Source: Acholeplasmatales bacterium (GTDB lineage: Bacteria; Bacillota_I; Bacilli_A; Izemoplasmatales; Hujiaoplasmataceae). From it: DNA of 5,188 bases. Position 1 is the first letter of the stretch. The number at the start of each line of letters is the position of its first letter. The notes under the pieces are model-generated. The model was not told where the DNA came from. It did no database searches and saw only the letters and a program-made list of their open reading frames with translations. The DNA lies in the NCBI GenBank assembly GCA_003477305.1, contig DMTN01000051.1, forward strand, positions 12,557-17,744, in the 5' to 3' direction. Shown one piece after another: positions 1-4,710 of this stretch. The translations under genes were made by a program, and so were the position numbers.

Positions 1-3000
1 TCTACTCCGTCACCGACGCCGGCGGCAATGAAGCCACCCTCGAACGCACCGTCGTCGTCGGCAACCAGGTCGATTCCGGCGTGCTCACCGACCCGACCTT
101 CCAGAATCTGGGCGACGGCCTGTGGAAAGAAAAATCGAACAACGGCGACGCCGACATCTCCTACAACGCTACCGAAGGCACGATGGACGTCCTGATCAAC
201 TCGCTTGGCGGCTGGGCCTCCGCGGCGGGCGCGTATTATAAGGAATCCTCACTCATCATGGAAGCCGGCGTGTGGTATCAGTTCACCTTCACGGTGAAGA
301 CCACGATCGCCCGCCAGATGATGTTCCGCATGGGCATGGCCCTCGGCGGATCGCCGTGGTATGACGATTTCGACGGCAATTCGAACGGCCATTACCTCAA
401 CCTGACCACCGACTGGCAGACCTTCAGTTTCTACTTCACGCTCGAAGATCTCCTCGGCTCCGACGGTTCGACCCTGTTCGGCATCGAACTCAACCTCGGC
501 AACATCAACTATTCGAACGTCGGCGTCGGTGGCGTGACCTCCTTCAAGGACGTCTACCTGTACAAGCTCACGACTTCATTCGAAGCCCCGACGATCGAAC
601 AGCAGGTCGGCGCGAACCTCCCGACCAAACTCACCGTCGGCGACGCGCTCCCCAACTTCGCGGACTACATCATCGCGATGGACATGTCAAGAAACGTCCT
701 CACCCCGACGATCGATGCCTCCGCCGTCAACATGGCCGCGGAAGGCAACTACGACGTCATCTACTCGGTCACCGACCTGCATGACATGACCACGACCCAC
801 ACGATTACTTTCCAGGTCTTCACCGCCGAACACGCGGACGTCCTCGGACCGGTGGTCACGATCAAGGACGGCATCCCGACCTCGATTGACCAGTTCACTT
901 CCCTCTCCGTCAACCTCACCGCCCTCGTCGACGTCGTCGACGCGGTCGACGGCATCCTCGCCGTCACGCCGGCGATGGTCGACGACGGCGGCCTCAACTT
1001 CAACGTCGCCGGCGTTTACACCGTCACCTACACCGTCTACGATCTCTCCGGCAATGTGACCGTCTTCGAACAAGACGTCACCATCGTCGACAAAGAGGCT
1101 CCGGTCATCTCGATCGGCGACTTCACCTTGAATTACGGCGATACCTTCGACCCGTTTGCCGGCCTCTCGGTCCTCGACAATGTCGACGGCTCGATCGCCG
1201 TGGGTAGCGTCACCGTCGACGGCCTCACCCAGTTCATGGTCGGCGGCTTCGCGGCAGTCGAAGGTTCCTTCGACATCACCTACACCGTTTCCGATGCTCT
1301 CGGCAACGTCGGCACCAAGACCGTCGTCGTCAAGGTCTCGGCCATCGTCTGGGATCTCGACAACGCCCAGGACCTCCTTGCGGCTGGCGTCCGCGACGAA
1401 GGCCCGACGCACTCGACCGTCGCTTTCGATGAAATCGAACAGGCCGTCGCGATCACCGCGATCGACCCGAACACCGACCCGTGGGATCATGCCCGCTGGG
1501 TGTATTACTTCGCCAATGGCACCGAACTCGTCCTTGGCCAGACCTACAAGTTCTCGATCACCGTCAAGGCGACGGTCGCCACCGAACTGCATTTCCGCGT
1601 CGGCTCGACGCTTTGGGTCGACCCGTGGATCGATGACTTCGACGGCGGCGTCTCGACCGTCCAGATCGGCACCGACTATGTGACCTACCAGGTCATCTTC
1701 ACCGTCGACAAGACGATGCCCAACGGCAACGCCAAGTTCCAGTTCATGTACGGCTATCTGCCGACCGACGCCGGCAACACGATCTATGTCAAGGAATTCG
1801 ACCTCGTCGGCGAACAGCAGCCCGACTACATCCATGTGACCGACCTCGTCATCGACGACGCGTTCATCGGCACCGCCGGCAACGGCATCACGATCGGCAC
1901 CGACGCCGTGGAAGGCGCCGCGACGATCACCAACATCCCGGCGTACTCCTACGACTGGATGACCGGCCGCCTCACCTACACGTTCGACGGCACCATCCTC
2001 GAATACGGAAAAGACTACCGCTTCGCGATCACGATGAAGGCGACGACCGCCACCAAGGTCCGCTTCTGGATCGGCACGCAGCTTGGCGCCGACCCGTGGA
2101 TCGACACCTTCTCCGACTGCAAGGTCGATGTCTCGCTCACCGATGCCTATGCGACCTACTACGTCAACTTCACCGTCGACAAGGAATCGTTCGTCACAAC
2201 CCCGATCGCCAAATTCGAATTCTCGATCGGCTATCTGAACGATGTCGCCAACACCCTCTTCGTCCGTGATTTCGCGATCGAAGAAGTCAAGTACCCGCAT
2301 GTTTTCGACGGCTTCGTCGTCGATACCTTCGAATACGCCGACGAAGCGGCATTCGAAGCCGAATGGACGCATCGCTATCAGGTCTATCCGAACGCCAGCG
2401 TCAACATCCCCGATGACGAACACCTGACGCTCGATGCGGAATACAACGCGATGATCTTCAGTCTACCCGCCACCGCCAACAACGGCTGGACCACCGCCAA
2501 GGTGGACCAGTCGCTCACCAGCTTCGGGGCGACCGACGAATACAAGTACCTGACCCTGTATATCACCAATAACACCAACGTGAACTCCGCGACGATCTGG
2601 CTCTACTGGTCCGGCGGACAGAACTCCTACACGATTTCGCTTCCGGCCGCCGGCACATCCGGCTGGTCCACCCTCGATGTCACGACCTCCGGTCACACCG
2701 TCTCGCAGATCACCGATTTCGGGCTCTCCTTCAACAACTGGACGAGCAACCCGGTCACGGGATCCGTCGCCGTCTACTCGGTCCTGCTCGTCAAAGACCT
2801 CGCCGAACTCGACTTTCTGGAAGTTGCGGTTCGTCCCAACGCCGCTCCGGTCGTCGCGATCTCCGATGCGAACCTCGCCCTTTTTGCCGGCATGACCCTG
2901 AAAGCCGGCGAGTCGGTCGAAACGCTCCTCGCGGACCTGCTTGCGATGATCTCGATCAACGATGAAGAAGACGGCGTCATCACCGCCACCGCGGGGATGG

Positions 3001-3602
3001 TCGATCTCGGCGGACTCAACCCCGCCGCTCCGGTCATGGGATCGTACACCCTGACGATCGCCTGCCAGGACAGCGAAGGCAAGGATTCCAACGTCGTCAC
3101 CCTGCCCCTTTCGATCGTCACCGTCCTAAACGACTTCAACGCTTTCGCCGATGACGCGGCATTCAAGGCGACACCTGCCCCGGTCGCGGCATTCCGCTCC
3201 GCGGGATCGGCCTGGAACACGGCGCTGACGCTTGGCTCGCTTGCCAAAGACGGTGACAACGGCTATCTGGGACTCAACTACGGAGCCGGCATGAACGGCC
3301 TCAAGATCAACATCGTGAAGGCGGATCTCGTCGCCGCCGGCGCGACCTACATCGGCATCTATTTCAAGACGTCGGGCGCGCTCGCCGCGGGGACCCTGAT
3401 TCAGAACTTCGGCTATACCGCCGGCGGCACCTTCAACGAGCTCGTCAACAGCAACCAGATTCAGTACCTCGACGAAGGCTGCTACCTGTGGATCCCGATC
3501 GCCTCGATCCTTGACACGCACGTCGTGCTCTCGTTCCAGTTCAACGCCAATGCGGCGTCGGGAACCGGCACGTTCGTGATCGACAACATCGTCATCAAGT
3601 AA
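1..3602 (+). CDS. Giant secreted multi-module protein with CBM4/9-like and Ig-like (DUF5011-type) domains, 5' partial
   Basis: The reading frame is open from base 3 to the TAA at 3600-3602 (1199 residues) and the start lies upstream. The GTG at 81 is an internal valine, because the bases before it encode the end of an Ig-like domain (YSVTDAGGNE...RTVVV). Modules in order: Ig-like tail 3-62; CBM4/9-like module A 93-572; Ig-like spacers 585-821, 846-1091 and 1095-1337, the last two with DUF5011/HYR signatures (LDNVDGSI, DITYTVSDALGNVG); CBM4/9-like modules B 1347-1808 and C 1836-2288; CBM-like jelly roll D 2301-2792; Ig-like spacer 2844-3122; jelly roll F 3126-3599. Such modules usually bind polysaccharide and space out a catalytic or adhesive domain outside the cell, so a role in glycan binding or degradation is inferred. 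No catalytic domain, LPXTG motif, C-terminal membrane helix or S-layer domain is visible; the chain ends inside the last sandwich (FVIDNIVIK). The upstream part could hold the signal peptide and an enzyme, or the protein could be a pure adhesin. Confidence 0.9.
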   Translation, partial: YSVTDAGGNEATLERTVVVGNQVDSGVLTDPTFQNLGDGLWKEKSNNGDADISYNATEGTMDVLINSLGGWASAAGAYYKESSLIMEAGVWYQFTFTVKTTIARQMMFRMGMALGGSPWYDDFDGNSNGHYLNLTTDWQTFSFYFTLEDLLGSDGSTLFGIELNLGNINYSNVGVGGVTSFKDVYLYKLTTSFEAPTIEQQVGANLPTKLTVGDALPNFADYIIAMDMSRNVLTPTIDASAVNMAAEGNYDVIYSVTDLHDMTTTHTITFQVFTAEHADVLGPVVTIKDGIPTSIDQFTSLSVNLTALVDVVDAVDGILAVTPAMVDDGGLNFNVAGVYTVTYTVYDLSGNVTVFEQDVTIVDKEAPVISIGDFTLNYGDTFDPFAGLSVLDNVDGSIAVGSVTVDGLTQFMVGGFAAVEGSFDITYTVSDALGNVGTKTVVVKVSAIVWDLDNAQDLLAAGVRDEGPTHSTVAFDEIEQAVAITAIDPNTDPWDHARWVYYFANGTELVLGQTYKFSITVKATVATELHFRVGSTLWVDPWIDDFDGGVSTVQIGTDYVTYQVIFTVDKTMPNGNAKFQFMYGYLPTDAGNTIYVKEFDLVGEQQPDYIHVTDLVIDDAFIGTAGNGITIGTDAVEGAATITNIPAYSYDWMTGRLTYTFDGTILEYGKDYRFAITMKATTATKVRFWIGTQLGADPWIDTFSDCKVDVSLTDAYATYYVNFTVDKESFVTTPIAKFEFSIGYLNDVANTLFVRDFAIEEVKYPHVFDGFVVDTFEYADEAAFEAEWTHRYQVYPNASVNIPDDEHLTLDAEYNAMIFSLPATANNGWTTAKVDQSLTSFGATDEYKYLTLYITNNTNVNSATIWLYWSGGQNSYTISLPAAGTSGWSTLDVTTSGHTVSQITDFGLSFNNWTSNPVTGSVAVYSVLLVKDLAELDFLEVAVRPNAAPVVAISDANLALFAGMTLKAGESVETLLADLLAMISINDEEDGVITATAGMVDLGGLNPAAPVMGSYTLTIACQDSEGKDSNVVTLPLSIVTVLNDFNAFADDAAFKATPAPVAAFRSAGSAWNTALTLGSLAKDGDNGYLGLNYGAGMNGLKINIVKADLVAAGATYIGIYFKTSGALAAGTLIQNFGYTAGGTFNELVNSNQIQYLDEGCYLWIPIASILDTHVVLSFQFNANAASGTGTFVIDNIVIK
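276..374 (+). repeat. Core of CBM4/9-like module, copy A
   Basis: This segment encodes the central strands of the first CBM-like module, starting YQFTFTVKTT and ending SPWYDDFDG. It aligns without gaps to the cores at 1545-1643 and 2016-2114. All three share a Y-x-F-x-[FI]-T-[VM]-K pattern, then A, an F-[RW]-x-G strand, and P-W-[YI]-D-[DT]-F. This is the most divergent copy, with Tyr in place of Ile after the conserved Trp, and three Ig-like spacers separate it from the other two. Confidence 0.75.
1545..1643 (+). repeat. Core of CBM4/9-like module, copy B
   Basis: This is the second copy of the module core, from YKFSITVKAT to DPWIDDFDG. It is closer to copy C than to copy A. The DNA is also similar: the stretch encoding DPWID (GACCCGTGGATCGA) is identical in B and C, which fits a more recent duplication of the adjacent B-C pair. 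Confidence 0.75.
2016..2114 (+). repeat. Core of CBM4/9-like module, copy C
   Basis: This is the third copy of the module core, from YRFAITMKAT to DPWIDTFSD. Copies B and C lie back to back with only a short linker around 1809-1835. Copy C carries a lone cysteine just after the conserved Trp-Ile-Asp motif (SDCKV), which copies A and B lack. Confidence 0.75.
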
Positions 3603-3619
3603 GAAGAACCTGCATCCTG

Positions 3620-3653
3620 CGCCGGACGGCATCCCCGTCCGGCGTTTTTCTTT
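3620..3653 (+). terminator. Rho-independent terminator of the large modular gene
   Basis: A perfect 10-bp GC-rich stem (CGCCGGACGG at 3620-3629 paired with CCGTCCGGCG at 3635-3644) closes a 5-nt loop, CATCC. TTTTTCTTT follows directly. It begins 17 bases after the TAA of the large gene. The T-tract is on one side only, so it should act only on + strand transcription. Confidence 0.93.
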
Positions 3654-3671
3654 GATTTCGGCGGTCCCATC

Positions 3672-3700
3672 TTGCGGAGACGAGACCGTTGTGATATCGT
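3672..3700 (+). promoter_or_regulatory. Probable sigma-70-type promoter for the small membrane protein gene
   Basis: A TTGCGG hexamer (3672-3677) and a TATCGT hexamer (3695-3700) are 17 bp apart, and TGA directly before the second makes an extended -10 (TGaTATCGT). The -35 matches only its TTG core and the -10 matches 4 of 6 positions, so this is moderate by sequence. Its position, just after a strong terminator and about 30 bases before a start codon, supports it. Confidence 0.5.
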
Positions 3701-3718
3701 ATTCTTGGTAAGCGCGGA

Positions 3719-3724
3719 AGAAGG
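3719..3724 (+). promoter_or_regulatory. Shine-Dalgarno site for the small membrane protein
   Basis: AGAAGG lies 8 bases before the ATG at 3733, within a purine-rich GGAAGAAGGCGGAA stretch. It selects this ATG over start codons in overlapping frames. Confidence 0.65.
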
Positions 3725-3732
3725 CGGAATAG

Positions 3733-3975
3733 ATGTTTCTGTGGATGACGGAACCGACGTTCTGGGACCATGTCAAGGGCGTCTTGTGGTGGTTTGTCGA
3801 AGGCTTGCTCGGCACGCTGGCCGCAGCGACGCAGTTTCACACCGACGTACCCTGGTATCAGTGCCTGGCGAGTCAGCTGATCATCCTCATTCCGACGATC
3901 CTGCTTGTGATCTGGGCACAGAAGCGGAAGAAGGACAGGGAGTTTCGCGAACGCTGCGAACGCGGTGACGCTTAG
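3733..3975 (+). CDS. Small membrane protein of unknown function, 80 residues
   Basis: The gene runs from ATG at 3733 to TAG at 3973-3975. I do not recognise the family. Residues about 13-33 form a Trp-rich hydrophobic or amphipathic segment (VLWWFVEGLLGTLAAA). Residues about 44-61 form a clear transmembrane helix (ASQLIILIPTILLVIW). A strongly basic, highly charged tail follows (AQKRKKDREFRERCERGD), which by the positive-inside rule should be cytoplasmic. If both segments cross the membrane, the N-terminus is also inside; if only the second does, the N-terminus is outside. A good Shine-Dalgarno site and the hydrophobic, low-complexity-free sequence favour this frame over the longer overlapping + frame at 3672-3968. 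It has its own probable promoter. No terminator separates it from ruvA 50 bases downstream, so some read-through into ruvA is possible. Functional coupling to ruvA is not implied. Confidence 0.75.
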   Translation: MFLWMTEPTFWDHVKGVLWWFVEGLLGTLAAATQFHTDVPWYQCLASQLIILIPTILLVIWAQKRKKDREFRERCERGDA

Positions 3976-3996
3976 GGCTCGTTTTCGGCATTTCCG

Positions 3997-4005
3997 TGAT
4001 ATAAT
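3997..4005 (+). promoter_or_regulatory. Extended -10 promoter of ruvA
   Basis: TGaTATAAT is a perfect -10 hexamer (4000-4005) with the TG extension. No good -35 hexamer is found 16-18 bp upstream, as expected where an extended -10 compensates. Transcription would begin near 4012, leaving a leader of only about 14 bases that is almost entirely Shine-Dalgarno sequence. Confidence 0.7.
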
Positions 4006-4014
4006 GGCTACAGT

Positions 4015-4023
4015 GGGGTGATC
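4015..4023 (+). promoter_or_regulatory. Shine-Dalgarno site of ruvA
   Basis: GGGGTGATC matches the 3' part of the extended anti-SD complement (AAGGAGGTGATC) in its GGTGATC portion and ends two bases before the ATG at 4026. The pairing register is therefore shifted to the 3' side of the usual GGAGG core. It fixes ATG 4026 as the start. Confidence 0.65.
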
Positions 4024-4025
4024 GC

Positions 4026-4580
4026 ATGTACAGTTATCTGAAAGGCGTCATAACGGAGATTCGGACCGGTTCGATCACCGTCGAAGTGAACAACGTCGGC
4101 TATGCGCTTTTGACGCCGAATCCCTATCTGTTCGAACTTGGGAAGACGACGACCGTCTATGTCTATCAGAAGGTCGCCGAAGACGAGATCAGCCTGTTCG
4201 GCTTCATCAACGCCGCCGCCAAGGAACTGTTCCTCAAACTGATTACCGTGAACGGCATCGGTCCGAAGAGCGCCAACGGCATCCTCGCCACCGGCGACAT
4301 CGACCAGATTTCCGCCGCGATCGCTTCCGGCAATGCGAAATTTCTCCAGAAGTTCCCCGGCATCGGCCCGAAGGCATCCCAGCAGATCATCCTCGACCTG
4401 CAGGGCAAGATCGACCTCGAGGCGCAACCGGTGATGAGCGGTTCGATGACCGACGTCGACGCCGCGCTCCAGTCGCTTGGCTACAACGCGAAGGAAATCA
4501 AGAAGGTTCTAGCCAAACTCGACGGTACAAAACCGGCCAACGAATTGATCAAGGACGCGCTCAAGATGATGTTGAAATGA
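4026..4580 (+). CDS. ruvA: Holliday junction branch migration complex subunit RuvA
   Basis: RuvA binds four-way DNA junctions as a tetramer and loads the RuvB ATPase rings that drive branch migration during recombinational repair; it acts on DNA in the cytoplasm. The 184-residue protein is complete and slightly shorter than the roughly 200 residues usual for the family. The N-terminal OB-fold (about 1-63) begins MYSYLKGVI and has the family strand VEVNNVGYAL. Acidic-pin residues that sit at the junction centre are present (E52-D53 in AEDEISLFGF). Domain II (about 64-130) carries two helix-hairpin-helix motifs, VNGIGPKSA (75-83) and FPGIGPKAS (110-118). A short linker (about 131-142) leads to the RuvB-contacting three-helix domain III (about 143-184), with ALQSLGYN as its signature. 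It has its own promoter and terminator. ruvB, its frequent operon partner, does not follow. It ends in TGA, showing that TGA is a stop in this organism. Confidence 0.97.
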   Translation: MYSYLKGVITEIRTGSITVEVNNVGYALLTPNPYLFELGKTTTVYVYQKVAEDEISLFGFINAAAKELFLKLITVNGIGPKSANGILATGDIDQISAAIASGNAKFLQKFPGIGPKASQQIILDLQGKIDLEAQPVMSGSMTDVDAALQSLGYNAKEIKKVLAKLDGTKPANELIKDALKMMLK

Positions 4581-4584
4581 AATC

Positions 4585-4617
4585 GACGCTCGCCGGATGG
4601 CGGGCGTCATTCTTTTC
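4585..4617 (+). terminator. Rho-independent terminator of ruvA
   Basis: The 10-bp stem GACGCTCGCC (4585-4594) pairs with GGCGGGCGTC (4599-4608) through one G-U wobble and closes a GGAT tetraloop. ATTCTTTTC follows. It starts 4 bases after the ruvA stop codon, so ruvA transcription should end here. The T-tract is interrupted, so efficiency may be lower than at the first terminator. Confidence 0.88.
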
Positions 4618-4640
4618 AGCGGTTTTTGACGATAATTCGG

Positions 4641-4669
4641 TTGCAACTTCCGACATCTGCGCATATAAT
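4641..4669 (+). promoter_or_regulatory. Near-consensus sigma-70-type promoter of the lipoprotein gene
   Basis: TTGCAA (4641-4646) and a perfect TATAAT (4664-4669) have the optimal 17-bp spacing. This is the strongest promoter by sequence in the window. Transcription would start near 4676, giving a leader of about 35 bases. The -35 lies inside an 8-bp palindrome, GTTGCAAC (4640-4647). Confidence 0.85.
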
Positions 4670-4697
4670 CAATGGTGGAACGTGCGAATGCACATTT

Positions 4698-4703
4698 GGA
4701 GGG
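4698..4703 (+). promoter_or_regulatory. Shine-Dalgarno site of the lipoprotein gene
   Basis: GGAGGG is 7 bases before ATG 4711 and 10 before the adjacent ATG 4714, so either methionine could be used. It clearly selects this frame over the overlapping + frames at 4626-5096 and 4748-5005. Confidence 0.85.
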
Positions 4704-4710
4704 AACGGCA

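Noticed and set aside
81..83. GTG as the start codon of the large gene
   Set aside because: The frame is open upstream to base 3, and those codons encode a recognisable Ig-like domain end (YSVTDAGGNE...RTVVV), so the GTG is an internal valine and the gene starts outside the window.
927..955. Dense run of GTCGAC palindromes in the large gene
   Set aside because: This follows from consecutive Val-Asp codons (GTC GAC) in an Ig-like domain with strong codon bias; no spacing or conservation suggests a site.
687..2423. 578-residue open frame on the minus strand inside the large gene
   Set aside because: It lies in exact codon register with the sense gene. It is open only because the sense frame avoids TCA, TTA and CTA codons over this stretch, as GC-biased codon use predicts; it ends at the sense TCA codon at 687-689. 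Its D/V/R/G/E-rich composition mirrors the sense codons and it has no domain pattern.
3126..3815. 229-residue minus-strand frame across the end of the large gene
   Set aside because: It runs through the terminator hairpin and antisense to two better-supported genes, with shadow-type composition and no start signals.
3672..3968. 98-residue + frame overlapping the small membrane protein
   Set aside because: It would start on a TTG with no Shine-Dalgarno site, inside the probable promoter, and it encodes Arg/Asp-rich shadow sequence. The frame starting at 3733 has the ribosome site and a membrane-protein pattern.
4018..4580. TGA read as tryptophan (Mycoplasma-type code)
   Set aside because: The ruvA TGA falls at the expected RuvA C-terminus and 4 bases before a terminator. 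Read-through would translate the hairpin, and all tryptophans in the window use TGG.
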